DNA of 64,000 nt, taken from positions 7,295,712-7,359,711 of the forward strand of contig JAKELP010000005.1 of assembly GCA_029929735.1 (NCBI GenBank), given 5' to 3'. This document shows positions 1 through 13,448 of this stretch, piece after piece. The notes under the pieces are model-generated. The model did not search any database. It had not been told where the DNA came from and saw only the letters and a list, made by a program, of their open reading frames with translations. The position numbers and the translations under genes are program-made. Numbering within the stretch: position 1 is the first letter of the stretch; each line of letters begins with the position of its first letter. Origin of the DNA: Mimosa pudica (taxonomy: Eukaryota; Streptophyta; Magnoliopsida; Fabales; Fabaceae).

Positions 1-1480
1 GCCCATCATCTGCTTTATTTGGACATCAATGGCTCCACACCAAAGTCCTTCCAATCGCTTCCCCTCCTTTTAACTCCACACTCATTCTCCTAAACTGAAT
101 TCTATGTCATAGATATGACTCATTACAAACGAAATAAGGAGGAGAAGAGAGTAAGAATTACGGATGTCTTCAATTTTAGTCATATTATGAGGGGGAAAAA
201 GGATGGGCATGCATGCATGCATGTGTGTGTGTGTGTGTACAGTTTGGTGGTATAGTGTATGTGTGGTAGATAGAGAGAGCGGGGAGGCACGTCAAGAGCT
301 ATCTAGTTTCATAATAATGGAGTGGCTCATTGCACCTGGTGTTATAATAATATTAATAACAAGCATGAATATAATTCATTATGCCCTTACAAATCGTTTT
401 CTTCAATGATAGCTACTTCTTTACTCTTCTTGTATGTGCAATTGAATCATTAATCAAGTTGTGGTAAACTGATAATGACAGCCCTAGAGGCCATGTTCAA
501 TGGGAAGAGTTGTGGAACAAGCCACATCTCTACTCCATTATGTAACTATATGACAACAACCACGCAAATTGACTCATCATTTCAAATCTCTCTCTTCCTC
601 TCTGCTCTTGTTCTCCGAAAAAATTATTATTGAAATAAAATATTCTTTTTGTAAAATTTGCAATAATGGCCCACGGTGCATAGGCCTGACTAATTTGGTA
701 AACCCAACAACAGTTGCAGGCCCAAACTAATAGTGAGAACCCCGTTGTGGTATTATAATTGCCATGAAGAATGTGCCAACTGCCAAGTGCTAACAATACG
801 AACATCAACACTCAGGCCTTGTACTTTTTGTCTTTCTTTAACAAAATTTTAGTGGGTCGAATCGTTGGGGTTAGACTTTAGAGCATGCATTTAGGCTCAG
901 AGCACTTATACATATATACTCACAAATCTAACAACAACAAAATAGCTATATCGGCAAACAGATTTTAACTTGCTACCTTGTGGAGTGTAAGTTAACTCCT
1001 CCTAGCCTAAGAGATTACAACCTTTTTTCGCCAACGGATTGCCACTCTTTTATTTGCCACATGGTTTATTTTTATTTCATGCTACGTAGGCTGCATTAGG
1101 AGACAACCCCATAAGTCTGATCCATCATCCATCACGGTATTGGGTATATATACATAGTTAAATCCATGAACTAGTATTGGGCCTAAGTGGTCCAACTTAT
1201 AAAAAGTAAAGCCCTATACTAGAAGCGAGGTTTCACTGCCTCATTTTCGTTTCTTCCACTGTAAGGCACCTCAACGAGTTGACTGGTAGTTAATACAAGT
1301 AGAAAGTCAGTTAAAAAGATTCCAACTTCACCATAGCTTCACACCTCAAATCTGCAAACGCTTTCCCCAACCACTCTCATTAACTGCGTATTTGATTCTT
1401 AGGTTTTGAATGTTAGCTAGCTTAGCTTCATCCCAAGACACCATACGTGTTCCACACATCCTTAAACTCCTCCTTCATTA
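1..1480. other. intergenic / upstream region, no gene seen
   Basis: I see no convincing coding exon here. A short (TG)n microsatellite lies near 223-238, preceded by alternating gcatgcat. The open frames in this stretch have no recognisable protein character. The right part is presumably the promoter of the gene that starts at 1594. Confidence 0.6.
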
Positions 1481-1481
1481 T

Positions 1482-1489
1482 CTATATAA
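1482..1489 (+). promoter_or_regulatory. putative TATA box of the Gly/Pro-rich gene
   Basis: CTATATAA lies 105 bases upstream of the ATG at 1594. It is followed by a pyrimidine-rich leader, as is usual for a plant core promoter. Inference from sequence and spacing only. Confidence 0.45.
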
Positions 1490-1593
1490 CTCTAACGTTA
1501 CAAACCACTCTCATATCTCTGTCTATCTTTCCATTGTTCACCTCAGTAACACTCACATAGTCTCTCCTTTATTCTACGGCATAGAGATCTAAC

Positions 1594-2037
1594 ATGGGGC
1601 CTGGCGGACCTGGTGGAGGCCCCGGCGGGCCTGGAGGTCCTGGGTTTGGCGGTCCTGGGTTTGGCCCAGGACCTGGAGGCCCTCCTGGTTGGGGTCCCGG
1701 GCCTGGAGGTCCTGGGCCTTGGGGCGGGCCTGGGCCCGGAGGACCGGGTTGGTTCGGGCCTGGGGGTGGGTTTTTTGGTGGATTTGCAAATGGCATCTGC
1801 AACCTCATATCTTCACGGTGAGTTAGTTAACCAGTGTTAAAATTGATGTTTTTTTTTCGTATTGTTAAGATTGTTTTTTTTAATAAAATAATGCTTTGGT
1901 GCAAATGCAGCGCGTATTGCCTGTGTTGCTGCTGGTTGCTGCAGGATTGCTTTGGCGGCCCACCTCCTTTTGGACCTCCAGGCCCAGGAGGTCCAGGTGG
2001 CCCAGGAGGTCCAGGAGGAGGCCCACCTCCTTTCTGA
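1594..2037 (+). CDS. small glycine/proline-rich protein with Cys-rich hydrophobic core
   Basis: Two exons: 1594-1817 and 1911-2037, with an intron that begins GTGAGT and ends TGCAG. Spliced, they encode 116 aa. Residues 1-65 are GPGGPG/GFGGPG-type repeats. A hydrophobic, cysteine-rich core follows (about residues 66-91, with CLCCCWLLQDCFGG), and then a second Gly/Pro tail ending PPPF. Neither exon alone makes a sensible protein; joined, the frame runs straight through and the core matches the conserved pattern I recall in small plant Gly-rich proteins. The Cys cluster suggests membrane association by palmitoylation or metal/disulfide chemistry, but no biochemical role can be read from sequence. 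There is no classical signal peptide at the start. Function unknown. Confidence 0.8.
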
Positions 2038-3925
2038 TGAGCTTCTCTCATGGACTTGAAATTCCTATCCGGTTTAGGTTTGTTCCTTTGAGATTCAATG
2101 TCTTGTGAGGTTACATTTCTGCATTTGGGAGATTAAAATGGGAGATGCCCATTTTAATTTGTGTAATGTGGCATTTGATTTTTTTTCCAGTTCGTTTTGA
2201 TTTTCTTGAGGATAGATTTCTGGCCTCAGCAATGAACATGTAACTTTTTTTGTTAATGACTTAATGTTGACTGCCCTTAAATTGCAGAATGGTAGATATT
2301 CCTATTCACAAAAATCGGTATCCTTGGGTTGCTTTTTTTTTTTTTGTGGCCAACGTATCCTTGGGTTGCTTCACCATATTATCATTTATGAATTATATGT
2401 ACATTCATGAAGGACTTTGTGTGGTACGTTGTGCGGACTGGGGAGAGTCTCAATGCATTAGTTCCTATTTTACCATTTGGAGATTCGTTATACTCTATTA
2501 CCTGTATATGTTATATGAATGTATACAATAATCCATAAGTGATTATTTATAATTTTGAACCATCATTTATAATAACAACTAATGAAGGAGACAATAAAGA
2601 CAATCCAGTTAAAACAGTCATTAATTTAGTGTTTTTTTTAACTGAATTAAATTTGTGTTCTCAAGAGATTAGGTTGTTTGTCAACTTTTGAATATAATAG
2701 TTAGGACCTGGCTTGGCTCACTGTAATCTTCAGTACCTTTTTTACCATATATTTAGAGCACTTCAGGTGCGTTGATTATTTACTTTATATGTATGATTTT
2801 CTTTTAGTAAAATAAAATTTCATTAAATAACTTCAAAAGAATACAATAATATATGGTCTAAATAGTTAATAGATTAAAACTTGAAAATGGAAATGAAAAG
2901 GAAAATGAAGAGAAACTTGATCAAAGGTCACAATCTTTAATGAAGTACACTTGAGGAAATCTTGCCTACAAGTTGGTCAACATCTTGCCAAACATTATTG
3001 ACTCTTGTTCTTTCTTTTCAATCAGACCACAATTGGTAATAGTGGTCAATTGAGTAAAATCTATGAAAATATTGCTCGGGAGTATCCAAACTAGACAGAC
3101 ACAAACATTTGAAAGAGAAATCAGTACATATGGATTTATCCTTTTTCCAATAGAAAGTATGAATGAGCTGAGATTGCAGTAAGATTTGAGTTAAGCAGTA
3201 AGTTATATTGCCTTACTTCCATTTCACTAGCTTTACATTGTGGTGGGTGAAGGTGCAGATGATGAAATTGAGCTTCCTTCAGGTATCCCATATATAGGAG
3301 TGAGATCATATTTAACAATCTCATTGAAGAGATTGTTTTTGATATGTTTAATTAATCAAGTTTACTGAAGATAGAGTAGCACCATGCAAGGTGTAAACAT
3401 TTATTTATGGACATCTAAATATTGTTTAGAAACAATAAAAGGTGTTCAAGCAAGTAAAAAAAACTCTCCACCTCTGAATAACAAAATGTAGTTGATAGGT
3501 AGAGGAATTAAACGACTGCAAAAATGCTCTTATTACACGTTAGTTGGCCAAAAACATTAAACATAGCGTGATTGAATTGTTGATGGATCGTGGAAATTGG
3601 AGTGATACGCAGTAAAAGAGTGGGTATCTGTGCCCAAGTCACGTCTTGCCCCAATCCGATTTTAATATATATGATAATCAATATTATGAACTGAACTGAA
3701 TATAGTTCATATTTCGTATTTTTATACCCTATTATTCAAACATAAATCAACAAATTGCGCCATGAAATTTTTTTAAGAAAAATATATCACATTTTTTATT
3801 AATATTCACACTACAAAACATAAAAAGCTCACACTAAAAAAAGACTAAGGGAAGGATATAATTTAAAATTTTGTTATAACAATATAATGTAAGGTTTTTT
3901 GGGTGCCGACATATAATGAAAACTA
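2038..3925. other. intergenic, 3' flank of the Gly/Pro-rich gene
   Basis: AT-rich with no recognisable gene. A short sequence, GTATCCTTGGGTTGCTT, occurs twice near 2319 and 2357 on either side of a T-run and looks like a local duplication. The 80-residue open frame here has no gene features. Confidence 0.5.
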
Positions 3926-4196
3926 CTCCCTCCATTCCTAAATATAAGATCATTTTAGATTTTTAGCAAATTTAGAGAGATTAAGGAAGACATTCCAATG
4001 ACTTAGGACTACATGAAATTTCCAAATTACCCTCACTTAAGTTTTAAAAGTATCATCTCACCTTCAAACCACTATTTTTGGGTGAGGGGAGTATAGGGAT
4101 AATCTGGGGAAAACTTGAATCAAATTAGGAAGTGATATTATATTTAGGAACAAACTCTCCTCCCTAAAGTGATCTTATATTTAGGAACGAAGTGAG
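3926..4196. repeat. Stowaway-like MITE (CTCCCTCC… family, 'gatc' subtype)
   Basis: The left end reads CTCCCTCCATTCCTAAATAT. The right end is its inverted copy (ATATTTAGGAACGAAG…GAGTA), with flanking TA on the left. Members of the same subtype occur at 31513-31775 and 56837-57085. Confidence 0.75.
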
Positions 4197-5677
4197 TATA
4201 AGATTACAATATTGTAGCAATACATATCGTAAAACATTACATGTAAAAACTGCTTATATATTTCAGACCAAAAATAACACTGTTTATATATTTTCCAGGC
4301 ATGGCCCAATGGGAGGGACGACATAGCATATCCAGTGCCCGGCCCTGCTCGCCAATATGTCAAGCCTAAAGGCTAAAAGTGCCCCTTTTTGTTGTTCGCA
4401 TTTTTTCTGGGCTAGGCATGCAATGCATTTTTTTAGTAGACCTCATGATCACCCCTGGCCTAGGCATAACTCCACATTTTGAATGAAAAATTTAGAAGCT
4501 TCGAGCCATAGGTTTGTTTAACCATTATTATTATTAATAAAAACTGATCATATATCATATAACACAAACTGACCGTGAATTTAGTTGGAAGATGACATTT
4601 CTTTGGGTTGAAGGTGACATTTCTTTGGCTTAACCTTCAACCTGATGTATTATTTTATTATTGTTGAAGGAGACATGATGAAGTAATTTAATTTAATAAA
4701 AATAAAATATAATTAGAAATTTGTACGTCATACATTTTTATGAAGATTGACACATACTTCTCAAATTTTTCCCCTAATATATAAGTATATAAGGAGGATC
4801 ATATCTATCATTATTTAGCTCAAATAATTTGCCTCAAAAGAGGTATAGATGACCATATTTTTTGCCCCTACATGAGAGTTCATATATACCCCTAAAGTAT
4901 GTATGAAATGTCATATTTACCCCTGAAGTATAGACGAAATGTCATATTTGATCATCAAAATTGTAACTATGAAGGTCGTATATGATCTCCATGCACTCTA
5001 AGAGTAGATATGAGCCAAAAAAATACTTCAATGTCCTCTATACATACTTTAGTGGCAAATATGACCCTTAACCCATATTTCTTATATACTTGCTATCAAT
5101 TTGCGTGTCATAATTGTTGTATATCTTCGCAAGATATCATATTTTATAGTTGATAATAACAATCCAACGACCTGCTTAATACTTTTGGGTGGACCTGCTC
5201 GATCTTCACAAGATGGATGTATATATATGGCACGCAAGCGAACGTTTAGACCTCAAAGCCGAAAGAATTATTTAGCATAAAAAGAAAGTACTATCTTATA
5301 TATTTAATATAGGCTATATTAAGAATTTAATATCGGCCCATTTCGAAGACAGAGCATATCTATCAGTTATAAAAATAAGAGATATAGCATATCTATAATT
5401 TTTGTTTTGGATTTATGTTTTAGCTTGAAGGGTTTTAAGCTTTGGGTTTAGTGCCTGTTTGATTCATTTAATTGTAAGGGAATGCAATGTGATGTCATAT
5501 AATGGAGTGGAATGTAATGATGACTATATACTTTGGTTCGCCATGCATGACGTAGAAATGTTTGATTGGATTACAATGTATAAGATAATAAGTGTAAAAT
5601 AATTAGAAAGAGATAAAAATACCCCGTCTATATATAAAATGGACTAAATTATCTATTCCCCACCAAGTAATTGTTTT
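4197..5677. other. intergenic, degenerate repeat material
   Basis: No gene seen. The part at 4830-5060 repeats phrases such as 'aaatgtcatattt' and 'cccctaaagtatg' in both orientations. It resembles a decayed foldback element, but its ends cannot be fixed. Confidence 0.4.
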
Positions 5678-6025
5678 GGGTTAACATATGGTCCCTCAAG
5701 TAGTCAAGTTTCACCCAAGTTTACTTTTATAGTCCTTCAAATTTAAAACATGTGTTTTTAGTTATAAAATACGTGTTTTTATTGAATTAATAAAATAAAT
5801 AATAAAAAACCCCAAATCTCAATCATCTGTCATCCCCCGTTCCATTCCTTCGGCCGCTAACATCATTATAATTAACTGTCACGTAGGACAACTGAACGGT
5901 GGAAGACTAACTGTTATTAACAACACAAACTTGAAGGACTAAAAGAACGTGTTTAATTTTAAACTTGAATGACAAAAAGTAAACTACTTGAATGGAACTT
6001 AAATGACCAAAAGTTATGTTAACCC
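5678..6025. repeat. foldback element with GGGTTAACAT termini
   Basis: The left end GGGTTAACATATGG and the right end (…ATGTTAACCC) are inverted copies, and the similarity continues inward (ACTACTTGA, TTTAAATT tracts). It looks like the GGG-ended MITEs elsewhere in the window, but I cannot see an intact target-site duplication. A related fragment lies near 24585-24830. Confidence 0.55.
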
Positions 6026-7383
6026 TATAATAAATTATTAAGTAAAATTACTCTATATCCATGTGTATAAAAATTTTAATTAACCAATGTTTCTATATAT
6101 ACACACTCAACAACATAACAACCCTCGACTATTCACCAACACACACACAAAGGTACAAACTACAAAGCGACATTATTGATTAAAAACGTGGTATTATATA
6201 AAATGTTGGAATATGTGGAGGCAAATAATGAAATATCATATATATAATGGAATCAAATAAGAACCCTAATACTTATAATATTTCAAATCTATACTTCTAC
6301 AAGGGTCTTTAGATGAGAGGTAGCGGATTCGATTGTACTTGTAACCTGAAGCCGATAGTGCTTATCCTTTTAATTCAAATTAACAAAGTTCATACATCAA
6401 TTATTTATTAATGGGTTAAGACACAAATCCATCGGGAAAGTATAAAAACATCATGTATTCATTTTGAAAGTATTTTGTGGTTCAACATAACCCTGGCAAT
6501 ACCAAACATAACAATGTTTCTCAGTGAACATCCAAGGCTATATTGTGTCATCTGAACATTTTCTACATTGTCACATTTGGGTACTTTCTTTGTTTTTTTT
6601 ATCAGACATTTGGATACTTTCAATGCTACATTAAATTAAATTACAAAATAGTTCCGAGGCAAATATGAGATTATTTAACACTTTCGGGATGAATTTCACT
6701 TTAACCCTCTATAACTTGACATAACATATTAATATGTAATTGTACCGGAATATAATATCTAATTATCTATATGTAATTGTATGATAGAATAAATTATAAA
6801 AATTGAACACAACGATAGTAAATATAATAATTTAATATTAAACATGTTGCATGCTCTCAACAATCTACAAGATATTTTCTAGCTGAATTAGTGAATATGA
6901 CTATTCATCGATGATGAATAATCATCCTTATCTTTTATCCCGTCTTCTATTTTTTATTGACGACGACCATGATAACTAGTTAACAACTACTTTCTTTTTT
7001 CTTTTTATCAGAGTTAACAACTACAGTACTTTCATGATAGGCTTTTTTTAAGTATTTTTGGTTGTTTATGGGGCGGGGAAGAAAAACAGAAGGATCTAGT
7101 ATAAATATATTGTCTAATGATAAATCCCATTCATATTGTATTCCATCACCTGGGATATCTATTAGACCATTACTCATCGGCCAAACCATAAATGACAAAA
7201 CCCTGAACACTCAACATACAACGTGAACTAACAAGAACAAGACTAAGAATTGTTCCACTAGCTTAGCCACGTGGCTTTGCTTAGCGTAGACTTCACAAGA
7301 TGTAATATTCAGTGAGTCCCACCCTCCCTGGATAGACGGCTCAGATTGGTCTTCTTTGTCATCAATCTCCCAAACATATCTAA
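6026..7383. other. intergenic, upstream of NHX
   Basis: AT-rich, with no recognisable exons or RNA genes. The open frame on the minus strand near 6980-7210 is not supported by any family resemblance. Confidence 0.5.
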
Positions 7384-7594
7384 GACTTAATTGATTTTTT
7401 CTAGTCCTTAAAAAACAGTTAATTATAAATTGATTTACCTAATTTTTTCCCTTAAACTAGTTTATTTTACCTATAAACTAATGGATAATTTAAATATGAA
7501 TATTTCAAATATGTCATCGTTTAATAACCTATTTCGCAACCTTAATCTCTTCAAAAAAAAAGTCAATTAGGTCCTATATTTAGCACCAGAAGTA
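7384..7594. repeat. Stowaway-like MITE in the NHX promoter
   Basis: It shares its interior (ATTATAAATTGATTTACC, AACTAGTTTATTTTACC) and its inverted end (AGTCAATTAGGTCCTATATT) with copies at 16651-16910, 31268-31503 and 58251-58492. The right end abuts a TA dinucleotide run (7595-7613) about 325 bases before the NHX ATG, so the element sits where the core promoter is expected. Confidence 0.7.
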
Positions 7595-7613
7595 GTATAT
7601 ATATATATATATA
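7595..7613. repeat. (TA)n microsatellite next to the NHX promoter
   Basis: Nine or so TA units directly follow the MITE end. The run could double as a TATA element for NHX, or be an expanded TA target site of the MITE. Both are inference. Confidence 0.6.
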
Positions 7614-7935
7614 CTAGTTGTCTCCCCATTCCTCTTCCTCGTTTGTCACATGACTGCTTTTCATTACCATCTTCTACCTTTCCTCTGCAAGGAACTTTAA
7701 GGTGTTCTTCTTAAGCTTTAAAAATATTCCTGACTTTATTCCATTTGTTTGTAAGATTTTGTAGTTCAAGATAATTTTTTCATAGTCAATGCTTATATTC
7801 ATACTGTTTAATTCTGTTTTCCAGTATTTTCTCCTAGTTACAACATAACTTAGTTTATTATTTTTCCTTTTATAGTATTTTTATCTTCAGCGTATCATTC
7901 CTGATCCTTGAGTTAGTGACAGGAGGAGTAATTCC

Positions 7936-10900
7936 ATGCTTTCTGTATTGGAAATGGAGGGACTTGGATCCCTTGAAGAGGCTTCTGTAAATTCCATCAC
8001 ACTATTTGTTGTTCTCTTGCTTGTTTGTATTATGATTGGACATCTTCTGAAAAAGAGCCGTTGGATGACTGAGTCAGTCATTGCATTACTCATTGTGAGT
8101 CTTGAACCTCAAGCTACTACTTTTCACTGTCCCTCAATAATTCATTATTTTTGAGAATCTAATCTTTTCCAGGGCCTTTTAAGTGGAACCATCATTCTAC
8201 TAACAACTAAGGGGAGAAGTTCACATATTTTGGTATTCAATGAAGAACTTTTTTTCATATATCTTCTCCCACCTATCATATTTAATGCAGGGTAAGTTTT
8301 GTTCTTGTTCTCCAAGTTGGCTCCAACTCTTCTCACAAATGTGGTGCATATTTCTACTTAACATGTGCCATTACATTGTCTTTATCAACTAACAAACCGT
8401 TGTCTCTATTCCATACAAAGAGTTTTTTTTTTTATCAAGAATACAAAGAGGTTGAGGTTAAGCATTTTATGATAATTTTATCTATTGAAGGTGTAAGAAC
8501 CTGGGTTTATTATTTGTTTAAACTGGTGTGTCAATCTATGTACTGAATATTAATTTAAGTGGATATTGGTAATTGAATTGAATAAAATAAATTGCCCTTA
8601 TCCCTACAAAAAATCTGTCCTGTGGCTTATGGTATGTACTCTCAATTTATTCCTTTTCTGCATTGCACAAAAATTGTTCTAAAAAATCTCAACTATATGT
8701 CACTTTAACTGATTGGGATTTCCTGTCAGCTGTACCGATTTTGTTTTGCTTGATAAAAAAAATTAATAGAAAATGTAGCTGCTATTAATACTTATCTAAG
8801 CGCACTTCTCTGTTATTTTATCAGGTTCCAAGTGAAAAGGAAGCTATTTTTTAAGAACTTTATGGCAATAAGTTTGTATGGTGTTTTTGGGAGTATGATA
8901 TCATTTAACATCATATCACTAGGTATGTTCAAACATTACTTTTATCTAGACCTTGGGATGTATGGAGAGAATGTTTATTGTTGCACCTGAGTATCTTCCT
9001 AGCACACTCAAACTGCATTGGATAGATTGAAATTTTAATCACTTCCTTTTCTTTTTCCTTATATGACTATCTGAGGTATGATAAACTGCATTGGAGTGCA
9101 TATATGCAATTTTCCATGTTTGTAATTACAAATAATTTTGTCCAGGTACAATTCATTTATTCAAAGGATTAGACATTGGTGTATTGGAACTAAGAGACTA
9201 CTTTGGTAAATCTTTCTTCACCTTACACCTTTTATAGATAGGTACTACTTTTATCTTTGCTGTAAAAGACTTTAAGGGCTTCTACTCTCTCTTTCTCTCC
9301 TCTTGGCAAATATGTAGCCTCTGATTTTTGCCTTTTCCCCTCCATGATCTTAGCCCTCTTTATATCCCTACACAATTCAGGCGTTCAGATGGTTTTTGTT
9401 CATAACTCTCAATTACATTGTTTTCAACTTCTTTCCTTTTGAACATATTCTCTTGAAAGCTAATAGATTGTGATTTGTGAGGTTTGATTATTTCCTTGTC
9501 TTCCTGATCTACCTGTAGCACTCGGAGCATTATTTTCAGCTACAGATTCAGTATGCACATTGCAAGTATGGACTCATGAATTGCTAAATACTTCATCTGA
9601 TCCTTAACATAGTTGACTTTTTTGGATATTAAAAACGCCAATTAAAATTTAATTAAAATATATGTGACTGTAATTTATTTGATTTATATATCAGCTTGAG
9701 TTAGGTAATTTAGATTGGAGAAAAATGACAATTATCAATACTTTAAAATGATCTATTTAACTTTCTTAATTTCTCCAAAACAATGAACTAGATTGTCCAT
9801 TAAGAATAGGAGGGAATTTATTGAATAGGTGAGCATATTGGTTTCTTAGTTTGTTTATGATGTGGCAGGTGCTTGATCAGGAAGAGACGCCTCTTCTGTA
9901 CAGTTTAATTTTTGGTGAAGGTGTTGTCAATGATGCAACATCAGTTGTTCTTTTCAATGCCATCCAAAAATTTGATCTCTCTCACATCACCCTAGCCAAT
10001 GTCATGCAGTTTGTTGGCAATTTCTTGTATTTATTCCTCACAAGCACTTTGCTTGGAGTAGTGGTATGCTCTCGCCTTTAATTTTTATTTTTCATTTTAT
10101 TTCTCTCGAAATGCTTGCATGCTCGTAATCAATGACACATTTATGACATCAATCTGGCTTATAAGTGAGAACTACAAGGTGGATCTTATATTGAGAATAT
10201 GAGGGAACAACATTCATGGCCTATATTAACAACATCCATAGATATACTTGATATAGTATCTTGTTGTGGAAATCCTTATTGGATTTGATTGCAGGATTAA
10301 TGAAACTATTGCCTGGCCTAAATGTTTTTTTTCCCTTTTTAACAAACCTGTGTTTCTGATCTTTCAGGTTGGCCTGATTAGTGCATACATTATGAAGAAG
10401 TTGTGTTTTGCCAGGTACTACTAGTTCATTGTTATTTTACACAGGTTCAGATATAGAATGTCTTAACTCAGAATGCTTTCTTTCTCTTACTCAGCAACTA
10501 ATAAAAAATTCACAGACTACTGCATTGAATATAATCACATGTCTATGATGATTTAATCCTTCTCCCATGTAATTTATAGGTTCGTACATTGGTCTGTTAC
10601 ATTATCTTCTTGCTGAAAACCGAACGTACAAAATTTTATGGTTAATTTCAGGCATTCTACAGATCGAGAAATCGCTCTTATGTTCCTCATGGCTTATTTA
10701 TCTTATATGGTGGCCATGGTAAGTGCTTTGATGCTATAAATGTTGTAAGTACTTGTCTGCTTTAAGCAAATGTTTTTTACCACTGGTTCATAACATAAAC
10801 GCTGGCTTCTTCAATTTACAGCTTCTTGACCTAAGTGGGATACTTACTGTGTTCTTTTGTGGGATTGTCATGTCACATTACACTTGGCATAATGTTTCTG

Positions 10901-12317
10901 ATTCTTCAAAAGTTACTAGCAGGTATATTAGGGGCTGTGATTAACTAGTGTAATTTTTTTTTGTGTGTATGCTGATAAAACAAACTAAGCATCTTCCTTA
11001 TTGTCATGTCACCTTTTACTCGCAGGCATTCTTTTGCAATTTTCTCATATCTCTGTGAGATTTTTATCTTCTTATATGTTGGCATGGATGCCTTGGACTC
11101 AGAGAAATGGAAATATGCCAGCAGGAGGTATTGGATTGACACTAAGTTATTTCAAAGTTACCCTGTATCCCTGTATAGTGACCTTTTCCAGTAGACTATT
11201 TTATCAGAGAGAAGTTTTACATAGTTTACCTTGGCATGAGGAAGCGATATTTAATTTGAATTTTATTCTTTTCAGTCTCCGTACAGTCCTTGGGGCAAGT
11301 GGAATGCTGCTAGGCTTGGTTCTGCTTGGAAGGGCAGCTTTTGTGTTCCCCCTGTCATTCATAGCCAATTTATTTAGGAAGTTTAGTAAAGACAAGATTA
11401 CCTTCAGGCAGCAGGTAAGTGCTTTGAGGTAGTTTTTTGGGGTTTTTCTTAATGTCTACTTGCAGCAACAACGTGTTATACTATTAGGTGGGGTCATTAA
11501 TATGGATGACACAACGTCATTGTACTCTATCAACAACAAGCTCTTTTGATTAATTGTGGATCAAAAGATTTGGACATCTTGACATACAATTCTCAAATAT
11601 TTATGTGTGAAACAGATTGTAATATGGTGGGCTGGACTTATGCGAGGTGCTGTATCTGTGGCACTTGCATACAATCAGGTACAAGAATGACTATTTTGCT
11701 GACACCAAAATTATATTTGGAGCACTGTGATGTGTACTTTATATTTCCGAGTTTTAGCTTTTAGAAGACTCAAAGCTTGTACCATTTCATGTACACAGTT
11801 TACTAGATCGGGACATACTCAGCTACAGGGGAATGCCATCATGATTACCAGCACCATCATAGTTGTTCTCCTAACTAATGTGGTAAGAACTGTTGGTAAT
11901 GAAGTACATATTTGAACTTTTATAAAGTTGAAGTGCCTTTTAGAGACATTAGGCTTTGTTGGCAAATGACATTTTGAAATTAATCTCTAGATTGATAGCA
12001 CATTATTAACTCAATGCTGTTATTGGCAAGTGCAGGTTGGAGGATTATTGAGTAAGCCTTTGATGAGGCTATTGTTGCATTCAGGAATATCCATGGATTC
12101 AGATTCATCACCTAGTAGGCGGTTGACTAGGTCGTTACTCATGAGCGAGCATGAAGGTTTAGAGTCTAACGTAGACATTGGTAATCCCCTTGATTCCAAT
12201 CGTATGGTTCATCACTATTGGCGAACCTTTGATGATTCATTTATGCGTCCTATTTTTGGAGGGAGAGGATTTACTCCTGTTATTCCCAATTCCGAAACTG
12301 ATGTGATTCCACGTTAA
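7936..12317 (+). CDS. NHX: vacuolar-type Na+(K+)/H+ antiporter, NHX class I
   Basis: Exchanges cytosolic Na+ or K+ for lumenal H+ at the vacuolar (or prevacuolar) membrane. Fourteen exons: 7936-8094, 8173-8291, 8825-8922, 9146-9205, 9519-9565, 9869-10063, 10368-10414, 10652-10718, 10822-10922, 11026-11127, 11276-11414, 11616-11678, 11799-11882, 12036-12317. All junctions are GT-AG with compatible phases, giving 520 aa. The amiloride-site motif LFFIYLLPP is at residues 79-87, SATDSVCTLQ precedes exon 6, and the ion-binding GEGVVNDATSVV lies near 177-188. Next come LSGILTVFFCGIVMSHY, GRAAFVFPLSF and WWAGLMRGAVSVALAY, then a hydrophilic tail ending in YWRTFDDSFMRPIFGGRGF. Length and tail match class I (NHX1-4) rather than endosomal NHX5/6. 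A second in-frame ATG at 7954 is an alternative start. Subtype number not assigned. Confidence 0.93.
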
Positions 12318-13095
12318 TAATCTAGTAAATTTTATTTTTTCAAGATGAAAAATAATCACTCTTTAATTTTAAATATAATTTGCTCGTATGTTTGTTTAGC
12401 ATGGCAAGTTTGTATATAGTTGTATTCATTTTATGTGGCACTGTGGGATATGATGTTGTGTTTAGGGAGTTAAATTAAATGTATATAGTATCATAGCTTG
12501 GAGGAAGAAAAAGATGTAACACATGTTGCTACTATATTAAGTGGAGAGTCCAGTTCGGATAGTTCGATTTGATTTGATTGGTTTCTAAGAGCACACATTA
12601 ATTTCATTAAAATTTATTGGAGGAATGGTTGAAAGTTGCAATGGTGGAGCGATGAAGAGAAATTCAAATCACAAATCTAACACATTTGGTTGGACTAAGA
12701 AAAGAGTTAAATACTTGTTTCCATTTTACTTTGTACATCTTTAACTTTTTTTTCCCTCTAGAATTTGCATAAAGTTGTAAAGGGGGTAATTTTTGTTCCT
12801 GTCATCTTTGATATATTTACCATGAAAGATGTACAAAAGAGGGCTATAGATGGTATATATTTTGTACATCTTTCATATAATTTTGTTCCTGTCATCTTTC
12901 ATATATTTGCATAAAGTTTTAATTGTATATATTTTGTACATCTTTCATACAATTTTGTTTTTGGGCCCTTACCAAAGAGGGCTATAGTTAAGAAGATATT
13001 ATACCATTAAATCCCATATACCCAGAAAATAGGCGTGGTGATGTTGATCTATGGAGATATATTCAAATATCATGAGTAACTTATTAAATCTTTAA
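12318..13095. other. 3' flank of NHX
   Basis: Presumed 3' UTR followed by AT-rich spacer. Short imperfect direct repeats around 12780-12960 (phrases 'ttttgttcctgtcatcttt' and 'tatattttgtacatctttcat') indicate local slippage. No gene. Confidence 0.5.
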
Positions 13096-13448
13096 GCGCG
13101 GTGCAAAAATGATACTAAATTTTACCTAAAATTGCATTTCTAATACTAAAGTTTTGCGAGGTGCAAAAATAGTACCAACTTGGGATTTAGGTGTAAATAT
13201 AGTATTTTCACTTGAGTAAAATAAAATTTAGATATGAAAAGACTTTTATACCCCAACCCCTTTCTCATTAAATTTTATTTAATGAGGGGCATAAGAGTTT
13301 TTTCATATCTAAATTTTAATTCTCTCAAGCGAAAATACTATATTTGCACTTAGACCCCAAGTTCAGTACTATTTTTGCACATTGTGAAACTTTAGTATTA
13401 GAAACACAATTTTGGATAAAGTTTAGTATCATTTTTGCACATTCACCC
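13096..13448. mobile_element. foldback MITE, Mutator type (family M1, copy 1)
   Basis: Long inverted arms (left GGTGCAAAAATGATACTAAA; the right end is its complement) surround a short AT-rich loop; 353 bp. It is flanked by AATCTTTAA on the left and AACCTTTAA on the right, a 9-bp duplication with one mismatch. The copy at 32345-32697 has the same length, and a truncated copy lies at 58495-58803. Confidence 0.8.

Noticed and set aside
530..811. 93-residue minus-strand ORF
   Set aside because: No start context, domain or splice partner; composition typical of random AT-rich DNA.
1569..1840. Pro-rich minus-strand and alternative plus-strand frames across the Gly/Pro-rich gene
   Set aside because: They are shadow frames of a GGN/CCN-rich exon. 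Only the 1594 frame continues sensibly across the intron.
2289..2531. 80-residue plus-strand ORF after the Gly/Pro-rich gene
   Set aside because: Hydrophobic only because of T-rich sequence, and it spans a local duplication; no family resemblance.
6305..6370. SINE-like B-box phrase (GCGGATTCGATTGTA)
   Set aside because: No A-box at the right distance and no recognisable body or tail, so too weak to call.
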